60,404 nucleotides of DNA, taken from assembly GCF_007004135.1 (NCBI RefSeq), contig NZ_VJMG01000048.1:1-60404 (forward strand), written 5' to 3'. This DNA is from Affinirhizobium straminoryzae. Lineage in GTDB: Bacteria; Pseudomonadota; Alphaproteobacteria; Rhizobiales; Rhizobiaceae. This document shows, piece by piece, positions 48,167 through 58,012 of the stretch. Each line of letters begins with the position of its first letter. The stretch's first letter is position 1. The position numbers and the translations under genes are program-made. The notes beneath the pieces were generated by a model. The model saw only the letters and a list, made by a program, of their open reading frames with translations, was not told the origin of the DNA and made no database searches.

Positions 48167-48819
48167 GCGAATTTTCCGCCACGGTCGCATTCCGGTCGGC
48201 AGAACGGTGGCTGCGCGACAAGCGCTTTCCAGAAGGAATCGACGCCATCCTGTCGCGAAGCAATGGTTCTCCCCAGCACTCGAATCTGAAATCGTTTCTG
48301 CCGGGCAGGGTGAAGCGCTGGGCGCTTGACGCAGGACCGATCCCCGTCTTTCTCACCAATGATCGGCGAGCCGAGGCGGCTGTTGCACTTATAGATAAGG
48401 TTCTTGAACGACCCGTGTTTAACCTCGTCCGAGGTCCGGGCCGGGCTGTTATCCCACGGGCCGGCCTCGTTGTCAGCCTCGGAACCGCGGCTGGAAATCC
48501 TGCGGAACCTCATGAAATCTGTATTGGCAATGTCAGCGGTCTCGGGGATGAAACCGGTTGGGATGATGACACGGTCGACGAGCAGGGGCGCTTCCGGAGA
48601 CCGCTATGCGTTCGCATCGATTCGCCTGCCGGTCACCGGGCGACCTTCGACCAGGTGGTTCACGAGTTCGGCCATGCGCTGGGGCTCGGCGATCATTTTC
48701 CGGGCTTCGGCAAGCCTCAAGGTGCGCCGGCTGTGGACGATGCGTTCTGGGCAGCGCTGGTTCGCCTCTACCAGCTTTCGCCGGGAGACGAGTATGCGGA
48801 TGCATCGCCGCCGGCGTGA
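48163..48819 (+). CDS. Putative metzincin-like zinc metalloprotease
   Basis: A 218-residue protein. Near residue 169 it has [20 protein letters not shown], an HExxHxxGxxH zinc site of the metzincin (matrixin) type with a following acidic region. Upstream are [11 protein letters not shown] and [17 protein letters not shown]. No signal peptide or membrane helix is seen. It starts at ATG 48163 inside the chemoreceptor stop (ATGA); ATG 48154 is an alternative. Coupling to a receptor gene suggests joint expression. Substrate and location are unknown. Confidence 0.65.
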   Translation: MSEFSATVAFRSAERWLRDKRFPEGIDAILSRSNGSPQHSNLKSFLPGRVKRWALDAGPIPVFLTNDRRAEAAVALIDKVLERPVFNLVRGPGRAVIPRAGLVVSLGTAAGNPAEPHEICIGNVSGLGDETGWDDDTVDEQGRFRRPLCVRIDSPAGHRATFDQVVHEFGHALGLGDHFPGFGKPQGAPAVDDAFWAALVRLYQLSPGDEYADASPPA

Positions 48820-48830
48820 CGCCCGCCGCG

Positions 48831-49277
48831 TCAATCGATCGGGCGCAGTCGCCTGACCTTTTCACCGACATAGATGATGAGATAGCCGCCAGCGGCCTCC
48901 GCCTGCCCGGCAAGCAGCCGCAACCCGCTGGCATAGGGTTCGCGGGCGGCGGCGTCCGGCTGGTCCGGACGGACGAGAACGGTTGTCTGCGGTCCCTGCC
49001 GGTAGATCATCAGCCCGGCCTTGTCCGGCTTCCATTCGGGACCGAGTGACGGGTCGGTGCGCCAGAGACAGAGGAAATCGCGGCAGAGCGCCGGACGGCG
49101 TTCATAGATGCTGCAGCCCTTTTCCGCGATGCCGTGGCGACAGAGCCGGTTCGCCGGCTTGTCCAGCGCCGCGATCTCCGGCAGATCGCAGCAGAGCGTG
49201 CAGGTGCCACAGCTGCGCCCGGCAAGCGGCATTTGGGCCGTCTCGGACCTTCTTTCCGTGAGCGTGGTTTGCGTCAT
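48831..49277 (-). CDS. YkgJ-family cysteine cluster protein
   Basis: A 148-residue protein with the YkgJ cysteine pattern: SCGTCTLCCDLPEI near residue 22, LCRHGIAEKGCSIYERRPALC near 44 and RDFLCLW near 67. The cysteines are expected to hold a metal or Fe-S centre. It ends IIYVGEKVRRLRPID. Function unknown. ATG 49277 begins the conserved frame. It is convergent with the metzincin-like gene. Confidence 0.85.
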   Translation of the reverse strand: MTQTTLTERRSETAQMPLAGRSCGTCTLCCDLPEIAALDKPANRLCRHGIAEKGCSIYERRPALCRDFLCLWRTDPSLGPEWKPDKAGLMIYRQGPQTTVLVRPDQPDAAAREPYASGLRLLAGQAEAAGGYLIIYVGEKVRRLRPID

Positions 49278-49324
49278 GCGAGACGGTGTAGCGGATGAAC
49301 CGGCCAACCGCCAGCCGGAACGCA

Positions 49325-49358
49325 AACGGCCCGCTCTCGCTGAAGAGGGCGGGCCGTT
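49325..49358 (-). terminator. Hairpin terminator after the MFS transporter gene
   Basis: Perfect ten-base stem AACGGCCCGC (49325-49334) and GCGGGCCGTT (49349-49358) with a 14-base loop. On the minus strand it is followed by a short TTTGC rather than a long T run, so efficiency is uncertain. Confidence 0.55.
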
Positions 49359-49406
49359 GTTGCAGGACGGGACGCAAGCATGGGGCTGCGCCCGCTCTTC
49401 GGGTGT

Positions 49407-50702
49407 TTACCGGCGCGCGGCGGCGGCAGCACTCGCGGCCGTGCCGGCGCCGTTGCGGCGATAGAGGAAGAGCGTCGCGGCGAGACCGCAGACGGCGGCA
49501 AAGCTCATCCAGTAGCCGGGGGCGGCCTTGTCGCCCGTGACTTCGATCGCCCAGGTGGAAATGGCCAGCGACGAACCGCCGAGCGTGGTGGCGAGGCTGT
49601 AGGCGAGCGAGAAGCCTGCCGTGCGCACCGTCACCGGCACCACCTCGGTAAGGCCGACCACCATCGCGCCATTGTACCAGGCATAGATGAAGGAGAGCCA
49701 CAGCTCGACGATGACCATATGCGCAAAGGTGATGTCGGAGGCGAGCCAGGCGAGTGCCGGATAGGCGGTCAGCACGGCGAGCAGCGTGAAGGTGATGAGG
49801 ATCGCCTTGCGGCCGATCCGGTCTGAGGCGGCACCGGCGATCGGCAGCCAGATGAAGTTGGAAATGCCGACCGCCATGGTGGCGAGCAGCGCCTGTGATT
49901 CGGTCAAATGCAGCACCGTCTTGCCGAACGAGGGCGTGTAGACGGTGATCAGGTAGAAGGAGACGGTGGTCATCATCACCATGCCGACACCGCCGAGCAC
50001 GACCTGCCAGTTGCCGAACAGCGTGCGGAAGATTTCCGCCGTCGACGGCTGGTGCTTGCGCTCGGAAAACTCTTTGGTTTCCTGCAGCGAGCGGCGGATG
50101 ATGAAGATGAAGGGAATGATCATGCAGCCGATGAAGAAGGGAATGCGCCATCCCCAGTTCGAAATCTGCGCCGGCATCAGCGTGTTGTTGATGATGAAGC
50201 CGAGAAGCGCGGCCACCACGATCGCCACCTGCTGGCTGGCCGATTGCCAGCTGACATAGAAGCCCTTGTTGCCGGGTGTCGCCATTTCAGAGAGATAGAC
50301 CGAGACGCCGCCGAGTTCCACGCCGGCGGAAAAGCCCTGCAGCAGCCGGCCGATCAGCACCAGCAGCGGGGCGGCGATGCCGATCGTCGCATAGCCCGGC
50401 ACGAAGGCGATCAGCACCGTGCCCATCGCCATGATCGCCAGCGTGACGATCAGGCCCTTGCGGCGGCCGATGCGGTCGATATAGGGGCCGAGCGTCAGGG
50501 CGCCGATCGGGCGCATGACGAAGCCCGCCGCAAAGCTGAGAAAGGTCGCCATCAGCGAGACGAAGGGATTGTCGTTGGGGAAAAATGTCGCGGCAATATG
50601 CGAGGCATAGATGCCGAACAGGAAGAAATCGAACATTTCGAGGAAGTTGCCGCTTGTGACGCGCAGCACGGTCTTGATGGTTTCGGTGCGTGTTTCCTTC
50701 AC
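49407..50702 (-). CDS. MHS-family MFS transporter, organic acid symporter-like
   Basis: A 431-residue inner-membrane protein with 12 predicted helices. It shows the MFS loop [13 protein letters not shown] between helices 2 and 3 and DRIGRKAIL in the second half, with the metabolite:H+ symporter (MHS) start [20 protein letters not shown]. Relatives carry citrate, tricarballylate, shikimate or osmolytes; the substrate is not determinable. The start is GTG 50702 with AGGAG seven bases upstream. No catabolic genes adjoin it. Confidence 0.9.
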   Translation of the reverse strand: MKETRTETIKTVLRVTSGNFLEMFDFFLFGIYASHIAATFFPNDNPFVSLMATFLSFAAGFVMRPIGALTLGPYIDRIGRRKGLIVTLAIMAMGTVLIAFVPGYATIGIAAPLLVLIGRLLQGFSAGVELGGVSVYLSEMATPGNKGFYVSWQSASQQVAIVVAALLGFIINNTLMPAQISNWGWRIPFFIGCMIIPFIFIIRRSLQETKEFSERKHQPSTAEIFRTLFGNWQVVLGGVGMVMMTTVSFYLITVYTPSFGKTVLHLTESQALLATMAVGISNFIWLPIAGAASDRIGRKAILITFTLLAVLTAYPALAWLASDITFAHMVIVELWLSFIYAWYNGAMVVGLTEVVPVTVRTAGFSLAYSLATTLGGSSLAISTWAIEVTGDKAAPGYWMSFAAVCGLAATLFLYRRNGAGTAASAAAAARR

Positions 50703-50974
50703 GACCGTTCTCCTTGCAGTGAGGAATGCCGATGGGGCTGCCGGTTTGGGAAACCGGCTGGAGCGCCGCACGGGGCAGGTGGACATACCTTCGCGATAAC
50801 AGATGTGCTGGCGATGCCGAAACAGCGGCGCCCGATGGACCGCAGGGCTAAGGTCCGTGCAACGGCTGCAATGGAATCGTCAGAAGAACAGGACTGCGAC
50901 CGAAAGGCGGCGAAAATCGGTCAAAAAGTGTGATGATTGGGAAAGCATGGCGAAGGGGGGCGACTGATCCAAGA

Positions 50975-52021
50975 TCAGCCTCCGGTGACGCTCATGTGGC
51001 GGGCAACCGCGGGGCGGTTGTTGCGGTCGATGATGAAGTCGTGGCCCTTCGGCTTGCGGGTAATCGCCTCGTCGATGGCGGCCGAGAGATAGGCGTCATC
51101 CTGCGATGCACGCAGTGCCGTGCGCAGATCCGCCGCATCGTTCTGGCCAAGGCACATATAGAGCGTGCCGGTGCAGGTGAGGCGCACGCGGTTGCAGCTT
51201 TCGCAGAAATTGTGGGTCATCGGCGTGATGAAGCCGAGGCGGCCGCCGGTTTCCTTCACCGTCACGTACCGGGCCGGACCGCCTGTCTTGTAGGCGATGT
51301 CCTCCAGCGAAAACGTTTCCTCCAGACGCCCACGCAGTTCGGAAAGCGGCATGTACTGATCGGTGCGGTCCTCGTCGATCTCGCCCATCGGCATGGTCTC
51401 GATCACGGTGAGGTCCATGCCGCGCCCGTGGGCGAAGCGCAGCATTTCCGGGATTTCGTGATCGTTGAAGCCCTTCAGCGCAACCGCGTTGAGCTTGATC
51501 TTCAGCCCCGCCTTCTGCGCGGCCTCGATGCCCTCCATCACCTTGGAAAGATCGCCCCAGCGGGTAATGGCGCGGAATTTTTCGGCATCGAGCGTGTCGA
51601 GCGAGACGTTGATGCGGCGCACGCCGCATTCGTAAAGCTCGGCCGCATGGCGGGCGAGTTGCGAGCCGTTTGTGGTCAGCGTCAATTCGTCCAGCCGGCC
51701 CGCCTCGATGTGGCGCCCGAGCGCGCGCACGAGGAACATGATGTTCTTGCGCACCAGCGGTTCGCCGCCCGTCAGCCGGAGCTTGCGCACCCCCTTGGCG
51801 ATGAAGGTCGAACAGAGCCGGTCCAGCTCTTCGAGCGTCAGCAAGTCCTTCTTCGGCAGGAAGGTCATGTTTTCCGCCATGCAGTAGGTGCAGCGGAAAT
51901 CGCAGCGGTCGGTCACGGAGACACGCAGATAGGTGACCGCGCGACCGAAGGGATCGATCATCGCACGGCTGTCGGCCGTCAGCGGGTGGGAAGCGGCAGG
52001 TGGATTGACCAGACTGTTCAA
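50975..52021 (-). CDS. moaA: GTP 3',8-cyclase MoaA
   Basis: Radical SAM enzyme for the first step of molybdopterin synthesis, turning GTP into 3',8-cyclo-GTP. The 348-residue protein has the N-terminal cluster [13 protein letters not shown] near residue 40, [11 protein letters not shown] near 82, and the C-terminal second cluster site [15 protein letters not shown] near 270, ending in the family GG. Start is TTG 52021 with GGAGG eight bases upstream; ATG at residue 21 would remove part of the conserved region. mobA and mobB are in the same window but not adjacent. Confidence 0.95.
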   Translation of the reverse strand: MNSLVNPPAASHPLTADSRAMIDPFGRAVTYLRVSVTDRCDFRCTYCMAENMTFLPKKDLLTLEELDRLCSTFIAKGVRKLRLTGGEPLVRKNIMFLVRALGRHIEAGRLDELTLTTNGSQLARHAAELYECGVRRINVSLDTLDAEKFRAITRWGDLSKVMEGIEAAQKAGLKIKLNAVALKGFNDHEIPEMLRFAHGRGMDLTVIETMPMGEIDEDRTDQYMPLSELRGRLEETFSLEDIAYKTGGPARYVTVKETGGRLGFITPMTHNFCESCNRVRLTCTGTLYMCLGQNDAADLRTALRASQDDAYLSAAIDEAITRKPKGHDFIIDRNNRPAVARHMSVTGG

Positions 52022-52207
52022 GCGATGTCCTCCATCCGCGGAATCTGGGTTGGCAGGCGCGCGGCGTCAAGTCCAAACTCTGGTCCGGGTGAATGGTCCT
52101 GTCACAAAAGAGGGATAGGACCACCGGCTCACTATTTCTGCCGCTGCCTGTTCGAGCGTGACCGCAAGGGCGGACTGGAGGGCGGCCGCGACAGCGTCAA
52201 ATGGGAC

Positions 52208-52351
52208 ATGATCCGCCACATCCTGGTGGCGACGCCGAAGAACCGGGCGCGCTATGTAGAGCTGTTCCAGCAGATCACGGTGCCGAAGATGCGGGTGGAG
52301 TCGCCTGCGGCCCTGCATGCGCTTTACGCGCGCTGGGGGCTTCAGCGATAG
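52208..52351 (+). pseudogene. Possible gene fragment, function unrecognised
   Basis: The plus strand is open for about 70 codons before a TAG at 52349-52351. It reads WDMIRHILVATPKNRARYVE, then LFQQITVPKMRVESPAALHA and LYARWGLQR. This looks like the C-terminus of a real protein rather than antisense noise, but no start or upstream domain is present and the frame upstream only shadows moaA. The annotated start is the in-frame ATG 52208. It may be a relic. Confidence 0.3.
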
Positions 52352-52441
52352 CAAGCGGGACGCCCGGCTGCTATGGCAGGACAAGACGCCGCCTGGCGCC
52401 CCTTGCCAAGACAGCGCGACAATCCATCTTGCAGGAAACGG

Positions 52442-52837
52442 ATGACGACCATGAACAGCACACCCGATCATGCCTGGCCCACGGAACTGCGCGTCTCGCA
52501 GGACAGGCGCACCCTGACGGTTGCCTTCGATGACGGCGCGCGCTTTGCGCTGCCCGCCGAAATGCTGCGCGTTCTCTCCCCTTCGGCCGAGGTGCAGGGC
52601 CATGGCCCCGGCCAGAAGGTGACCGTGCCCGGCAAGCGGCAGGTGGCGATCCGCAACGTGGTGGCGGCCGGTAATTATGCGGTGCGCATCGCCTTCGACG
52701 ACGGACATGACAGCGGCATCTACACCTGGCGCTATCTGCGCGAACTCGGCGAGGACGGCGCCACGCTGTTTGCCGCCTATGAGGCGGAGCTTGCAGCCAA
52801 GGGGCTGAATCGCGACACGCCCGCCATGGCGCGTTAG
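52442..52837 (+). CDS. DUF971 (gamma-butyrobetaine hydroxylase N-terminal-like) protein
   Basis: A 131-residue protein of the DUF971 type. Family features are WPTELRVSQDRRTLTVAFDD near residue 14, LPAEMLRVLSPSAEVQGHG near 40, and DGHDSGIYTWRYLRELGED near 88. The domain is a small beta protein that sometimes sits on Fe-S assembly proteins; a role in Fe-S or Moco handling is suggested only by its place beside moaA. ATG 52442 follows AGGAAACGG, with a second ATG nine bases later. It ends five bases before the LtrA gene. Confidence 0.88.
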   Translation: MTTMNSTPDHAWPTELRVSQDRRTLTVAFDDGARFALPAEMLRVLSPSAEVQGHGPGQKVTVPGKRQVAIRNVVAAGNYAVRIAFDDGHDSGIYTWRYLRELGEDGATLFAAYEAELAAKGLNRDTPAMAR

Positions 52838-52842
52838 CCCGC

Positions 52843-54123
52843 ATGACAGAGCGCCCCGCAGCGACAGGTCACGGCGCTGGCATACATAGGAGAGGGCGTG
52901 GGAGAGGACGTGACGATGCTCCGCCCGATACCGGTGACGACTGGCTGCGGGACGAGCCGCAGGGTGATCGCGAGGTTGGCTTCCCTGAACTCTTTTTCGA
53001 CCTTGTCTTCGTCTTTGCCCTGATCCAGCTGTCGCATGCCATCGTCAGTGACCTGACCCCTGTCGGGCTTTTCGAGGGCGGCCTTGTGGCACTCGCCCTC
53101 TGGTGGGTTTGGAACCATACCGCCTGGGTGATGAACACGCTGGATCCGCAGCGCACACCCGTGCGGGTGCTGCTGTTCGCCCTGATGTTCTTCGGTCTGT
53201 TGATGGCGTCTGCCATCCCGGAAGCCTTTGCGGAAAAGGGGCTGATGTTTGCCGGCGCCTATGCCGCCATGCAGGTCGGGCGCTCCCTGTTTGCGATCTA
53301 TGCGTTCCGTCAGGTGCGCCCGGCCCTGCGCCGGAATTTCCTGCGCGTCTTCCTGTGGTTTTGTCTCTCCGCTCTCTTCTGGATCGGAGGAGCGATGTGC
53401 GGCGAGGAGATGCGCCTGTTGCTGTGGGCGCTGGCGCTCGTCCTCGAATATGCGGCGCCTGAACTGCGCTTCTTCGTGCCCGGTCTTGGTCGCTCGCATG
53501 CCGGTGACTGGGATATTTCCGGCGAACACATGGCCGAGCGCTGTGCGCTCTTCGTGATGATCTGTCTTGGCGAGAGCATTCTGGCGATCGGCCGCAGCTT
53601 CGCCGACGAGGACCTTTCCCCGATGCTGGTGGCCACCTTCATCGGGGCCTTCTCGGTGACGGTGCTGATGTGGTGGATCTACTTTCACTTCGGGCAGGCA
53701 AAGGCGAGTCGCGAAATCGAGGAGGCAGACCAGCCGGGCGAGGTGGCGCTGCATGTGTTTACCTATGGCCACATGCCCGTTGTGGCGGGCATCATTCTTT
53801 CGGCGGTGGCGGCCGAGCATCTGCTGGCCCATCCGGGCGAGGCGGGCGATCTCGGCCGTGCTGCGGTCATCCTCGGCGGCCCTTTCGTCTTTCTCGCGGG
53901 CAATCTCTGGGTCAAGCGCATGACCACGGGCCGCTTTCCGGCCTCGCATGTGGCGGGGATCGCCGCGGCGGCGGTGCTGATGGCGATTGCGCCGCTGCTG
54001 AAAACGCATTGGACGGCGCTCGGCGCGCTGCTGGTGCTGCTGGGTGTGGCCGTGCGCGAATACCGGCAGCTCGAGCGCATTCCTGCGGTTTCCGACGATC
54101 CGGGCGACGTCCGCGGCGAGTGA
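52843..54123 (+). CDS. Low-temperature-requirement protein A (LtrA) family membrane protein
   Basis: A 426-residue inner-membrane protein with about twelve helices. Near residue 46 it has FPELFFDLVFVFALIQLSH, the LtrA signature, followed by WWVWNHTAWVMN, and GEHMAERCALFVMICLGESI near 228. The N-terminal 40 residues are Gly/Arg/Asp-rich and not conserved-looking, so the true start could be further in. LtrA proteins were linked to growth in the cold, but their activity is unknown. It follows the DUF971 gene after five bases. Confidence 0.88.
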   Translation: MTERPAATGHGAGIHRRGRGRGRDDAPPDTGDDWLRDEPQGDREVGFPELFFDLVFVFALIQLSHAIVSDLTPVGLFEGGLVALALWWVWNHTAWVMNTLDPQRTPVRVLLFALMFFGLLMASAIPEAFAEKGLMFAGAYAAMQVGRSLFAIYAFRQVRPALRRNFLRVFLWFCLSALFWIGGAMCGEEMRLLLWALALVLEYAAPELRFFVPGLGRSHAGDWDISGEHMAERCALFVMICLGESILAIGRSFADEDLSPMLVATFIGAFSVTVLMWWIYFHFGQAKASREIEEADQPGEVALHVFTYGHMPVVAGIILSAVAAEHLLAHPGEAGDLGRAAVILGGPFVFLAGNLWVKRMTTGRFPASHVAGIAAAAVLMAIAPLLKTHWTALGALLVLLGVAVREYRQLERIPAVSDDPGDVRGE

Positions 54124-54235
54124 CTTTGCTGGCGGGCCCCGGGGGTGACTAATCGGGCCTGCGCCGCTTGATGCGGGCGCGCAATGGCGTAGTGTGCCGC
54201 CCGTCAGTGCATCCATCGGCCAGCAGGAGGACCTC

Positions 54236-54844
54236 ATGTCGATCATCACCAGCCCGGAACAGTTGCGCGAGATCTACAGCGGCTGCTCGGAAGCCTCCCT
54301 TGCCAAGGTCACGCCGCGGCTGACGGAGGAATACCGGCAGATGATCGAGGCCTCGCCCTTCGTGGCGCTGGCAACCGTCGGTCCGGAAGGGCTGGACTGC
54401 TCGCCGCGTGGCGATCTCGGCGGTGTGGTGCGCATCGCGGACGAACGCACGGTGCTTCTGCCGGACTGGCGCGGCAACAACCGCGTCGATTCGCTGATGA
54501 ACATCGTGCGTGATCCGCGCGTGGCGCTGATGTTCCTCATTCCGGGTTCGAGCAGCGTGATGCGCATCAACGGTCGTGCTGTCGTCTCGATCGAGCCGGC
54601 GCTGCTTGCCAGTTTCGAGATGGATGGCAAGCATCCCCGCACGGTGATCGTGACCACGATCGACGAGGTCTATTTCCAGTGCGCGCGTGCGGTGATGCGG
54701 GCGGAACTCTGGAACCCCGAGCGCTTCCTCGATCCGCAGAGCCTGCCGACGCCCGGCGCCATGCTGAAGGCCGCCAAGGCGGATTTCGACCAGGAAACCT
54801 ACGACCGCGAATGGGCCGCCCGCGCCGCGGCAACGATGTGGTGA
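54236..54844 (+). CDS. Pyridoxamine 5'-phosphate oxidase-related FMN-binding protein
   Basis: A 202-residue split-barrel protein. It has FVALATVGPEGLDCSPRGD near residue 40 and VLLPDWRGNNRVDSLMNI near 75, then MFLIPGSSSVMRINGRA near 100. This is the MSMEG_1061-like group of PNPOx-family proteins, typical FMN or F420 binders acting on unknown small molecules. ATG 54236 has AGGAGG upstream. It is followed convergently by the GGDEF gene after only four bases. Confidence 0.88.
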   Translation: MSIITSPEQLREIYSGCSEASLAKVTPRLTEEYRQMIEASPFVALATVGPEGLDCSPRGDLGGVVRIADERTVLLPDWRGNNRVDSLMNIVRDPRVALMFLIPGSSSVMRINGRAVVSIEPALLASFEMDGKHPRTVIVTTIDEVYFQCARAVMRAELWNPERFLDPQSLPTPGAMLKAAKADFDQETYDREWAARAAATMW

Positions 54845-54848
54845 GCCT

Positions 54849-55922
54849 TCACTGCTGGTAGATCAGCCAGCCCTTGCCGGAATATTCCTTGCGCATGCCG
54901 TCCTCGAACAGCACCGTGCGGTTCTTGCCACCGTGCTTGGCGCAGTAAAGGGCGATGTCCGAACGCACGTAAAGTTCGCCGGGATCGGCGGCCTGCGAGC
55001 CCATGGCAAAGCCGATCGAGGCGGTAACCGGTCCGTAATCGACACCGGTGCGTGAGTTGCGGAATGGACGGCTTTCCAGTGCGCGGCGGATGCGTTCGCA
55101 GATCGCCATCACCTCCTCGGGCGTCTTGTGCTCGAGGATGACGGCGAATTCCTCGCCACCGGTGCGTGCGACGAACATATCCCTGGCAAGGCTGGAGCGG
55201 ATGATCGCGCCGACGGATGCGAGGATCTTGTCGCCGACCGGATGGCCATGCGTATCGTTGATGCGCTTGAAGTTGTCGATGTCGGCGAGCACCAGCGCCG
55301 TGACGGGCAGTTGCATGGGCTCGTCATAGATGGCAGCCAGCCGCTCATCGAAAGCGCGACGGTTTGCAAGCCGCGTCAGCGAATCCGTGTTGGCGATGCG
55401 CTTGTATTCGTCGAGTTCCCGGCGGACCTCCTCCATTTCCTGGGAATGGTGGGCAACGCCCTCGGCCGTCTTCTCGCCGTTCGCCAGCGTTTCGTCGGTG
55501 GCGGCGGCCAGAATGTCGATGACGTTGCGCAGGAGATCGACCGACAGCGTGCTCTTGGCGCTGATGCGGCTCGCGGTTTCGCCGAGCAGCCGGTTGTAGG
55601 TTTCGAGAGAGGCATGCTCCTGCCGAAGCAGGGTCAGCAGCGCATCAAGCTCGCCTTGAAGCCGGCTTTGGGCGCGCTCCACCAGCGCTGCCCCATTGTG
55701 ACCGAGATGGCTTGCTGCCAGCGCATCCAGTTCCTCCTGCCGCGGCGCACGCAGGGCGAACAGCGAAAGCTCGCGGGTGAGCGCCGGATTGGTGCCGATG
55801 TAGGCCTCATAGAACAGCTGGTAATTGCGCGGAATGGCGGCCACGCCCATGCTGCGCATGGCGTGCATGATCTGCGTCGCGATATCGGAGGCTTGCGCCT
55901 TGTGCGCCACGGCCGACGTCAT
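54849..55922 (-). CDS. Diguanylate cyclase (GGDEF domain)
   Basis: A 357-residue cytoplasmic protein making cyclic di-GMP. The N-terminal 170 residues are helical with no membrane segment. The GGDEF domain starts near residue 180 (TDSLTRLANRRAFDERLA), with ADIDNFKRINDTHGHPVGD and the active site RTGGEEFAVIL near 256, a functional GGEEF. The four residues where an RxxD inhibitory site would lie are ARDM, so product inhibition may be absent. ATG 55922 has GGAG eight bases upstream. Effects on motility or attachment are likely but not shown. Confidence 0.93.
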   Translation of the reverse strand: MTSAVAHKAQASDIATQIMHAMRSMGVAAIPRNYQLFYEAYIGTNPALTRELSLFALRAPRQEELDALAASHLGHNGAALVERAQSRLQGELDALLTLLRQEHASLETYNRLLGETASRISAKSTLSVDLLRNVIDILAAATDETLANGEKTAEGVAHHSQEMEEVRRELDEYKRIANTDSLTRLANRRAFDERLAAIYDEPMQLPVTALVLADIDNFKRINDTHGHPVGDKILASVGAIIRSSLARDMFVARTGGEEFAVILEHKTPEEVMAICERIRRALESRPFRNSRTGVDYGPVTASIGFAMGSQAADPGELYVRSDIALYCAKHGGKNRTVLFEDGMRKEYSGKGWLIYQQ

Positions 55923-56163
55923 TCTGCCACTCCGGAGCTGCTGGCTGGTTCCGGCACGATGATTAGCGGCAATTGATGTGAAAACCATTAAAACTGAATA
56001 TAACCGCGCTGCGACCCATGCCGCACGCGATCTCAAAGCTTTTTGGTATCAGGGTGTTGCCAGCAGGGGTTGAGGTTCTTGCTCAGCAATATCGCGGCGG
56101 TGGGCGCGACAGGGTTCTGCCGGGCAGGACAGGGCCGCCCGGCAGAAGATGGCGTGCTGCGGC

Positions 56164-57552
56164 TTACTTCGGGCCGATCATGTTTTCCGGGCGGACATAC
56201 TGGTCGAACTCTTCGTTCGTCAGGTAGCCGCCGCCGACGGCCTCTTCGCGCAGCGTCGTGCCGTTCTTGTGCGCGGTCTTGGCGATCTTGGCGCAGGCGT
56301 CATAGCCGAGCCTGGAGTTCAGCGCCGTCACCAGCATCAGCGAGTTTTCCACGCCGCGCTTGATATTGTCCTCGCGGGCCTCGATGCCGACCACGCAATT
56401 GTCGGTGAACGAGACGGCGGCATCGCCGAGCAGCTGCACCGACTGCAGGAAGTTGTAGGCCATCATCGGATTGTAGACGTTGAGCTCGAAATGGCCCTGG
56501 CTGCCGGCAAAGGTGATGGCGGCATGGTTGCCGAAGATGTGGGCGCAGACCTGGGTCATGGCTTCCGACTGGGTCGGGTTGACCTTGCCCGGCATGATCG
56601 AGGAACCGGGCTCGTTTTCCGGGAGCGCCAGTTCGCCAAGACCGGCGCGCGGGCCGGAACCGAGGAAGCGGATGTCGTTGGCGATCTTGAAGAGGGCTGC
56701 CGCGGCGGCATTGATCGCGCCATGGGCAAAGACCATCGCGTCATGGGCGGCGAGCGCCTCGAACTTGTTCGGCGCGGTGACGAAGGGCAGGCCGGTGATC
56801 TTGGCGATCTCTTCGGCGACCTTTTCGGCAAAGCCGACCGGAGCGTTAAGGCCGGTCCCGACGGCGGTGCCGCCCTGGGCCAGTTCATAAAGGCCGGCCA
56901 GCGAGATTTCGAGGCGCTTGATGGCAGACGCGACCTGGGCGGTATAGCCGCCGAATTCCTGGCCGAGTGTCAGCGGCGTCGCATCCTGCGTATGTGTGCG
57001 GCCGATCTTGATGATATGGGCAAAGGCCTTCGACTTGGCGTCGAGAGCGGCATGCAGGTGCTTCAGGCTCGGGATCAGGTGACGCACGATCTGTTCGGCG
57101 CAGGCAATGTGCATGGCCGTCGGATAGGTATCGTTCGACGACTGGCTCATGTTGACGTGGTCATTGGGGTGCACGGGCTTCTTGGAGCCCATCACGCCGC
57201 CCAGCATCTCGATGGCGCGGTTGGAGATCACCTCGTTGGCATTCATGTTCGACTGGGTGCCGGAACCGGTCTGCCAGACGACGAGCGGGAAATGATCGTT
57301 GAGCTTCCCGTCGATGACTTCCTGCGCGGCGGCGATGATGGTCTCGCCGATCTTGGCGTCAAGCCCGCCGAGCGCGATGTTGGCGCGGGCCGCCGCCTGC
57401 TTGACGATGCCGAGCGCGCGCACCACGGAGAGCGGCTGCTTTTCCCAGCCGATCTTGAAATTGCCAAGGGAACGCTGCGCCTGGGCGCCCCAGTAACGGT
57501 CGCTGGCGACCTCGATCGGGCCAAAGGTATCGGTTTCGGTGCGGGTGGTCAT
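56164..57552 (-). CDS. fumC: Fumarate hydratase class II
   Basis: Iron-independent TCA-cycle enzyme converting fumarate to malate. The 462-residue protein is of normal length, with [20 protein letters not shown] near residue 93, [20 protein letters not shown] near 130, [20 protein letters not shown] near 183 and the superfamily signature [15 protein letters not shown] near 315 containing the catalytic Ser. ATG 57552 begins the conserved region ([15 protein letters not shown]). Transcribed alone. Confidence 0.96.
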   Translation of the reverse strand: MTTRTETDTFGPIEVASDRYWGAQAQRSLGNFKIGWEKQPLSVVRALGIVKQAAARANIALGGLDAKIGETIIAAAQEVIDGKLNDHFPLVVWQTGSGTQSNMNANEVISNRAIEMLGGVMGSKKPVHPNDHVNMSQSSNDTYPTAMHIACAEQIVRHLIPSLKHLHAALDAKSKAFAHIIKIGRTHTQDATPLTLGQEFGGYTAQVASAIKRLEISLAGLYELAQGGTAVGTGLNAPVGFAEKVAEEIAKITGLPFVTAPNKFEALAAHDAMVFAHGAINAAAAALFKIANDIRFLGSGPRAGLGELALPENEPGSSIMPGKVNPTQSEAMTQVCAHIFGNHAAITFAGSQGHFELNVYNPMMAYNFLQSVQLLGDAAVSFTDNCVVGIEAREDNIKRGVENSLMLVTALNSRLGYDACAKIAKTAHKNGTTLREEAVGGGYLTNEEFDQYVRPENMIGPK

Positions 57553-58012
57553 CGTCAAGCCTCTGTATGACTGAAAGGTGGCACGGGAACCGCAGCCCGG
57601 GGCCGACGGTCGCGTGCAAGCTCGCGGCGAATTACTATACGAATGGGGGGCGACTGCAAGCACTGCGAAGGGCGGATGCGGTAGTTATACTGACACCTGA
57701 TTTCGTACTCCGGAGGCGCTCCTGTGCCCAGCGGAGGGACCGGGGCGTGCCCTCGCTGCAACGCCCGGCGATAAAGTTGCGGTCTGGATTGCTGGTGTCA
57801 CGCCAGCGTGAAGGCCGGAATTTGCCGCGTCAGTAAAAATTTAACGAATGGTTTCTTAATCTTCTGGAAACGATATGGCGAAGCCCGTGCTGCCATCGGC
57901 ACTGAAGCCCCGTCATTCGTTTGCTTTCCACGGCGCGGAGCTTGCATTAGAGACATGCGCAACAGGCTCAAGGCTCGCTGATTCATAGCTTACAAGGTGA
58001 CGGGGACGAACA
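57553..58012. other. Intergenic region between fumC and the L,D-transpeptidase gene
   Basis: About 460 bases with no supportable gene. The stretch 57830-57880 is AT-rich and may contain the promoter of the plus-strand transpeptidase gene; no convincing -35/-10 pair was identified. The fumC promoter should lie in the first 100 bases. Confidence 0.4.
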
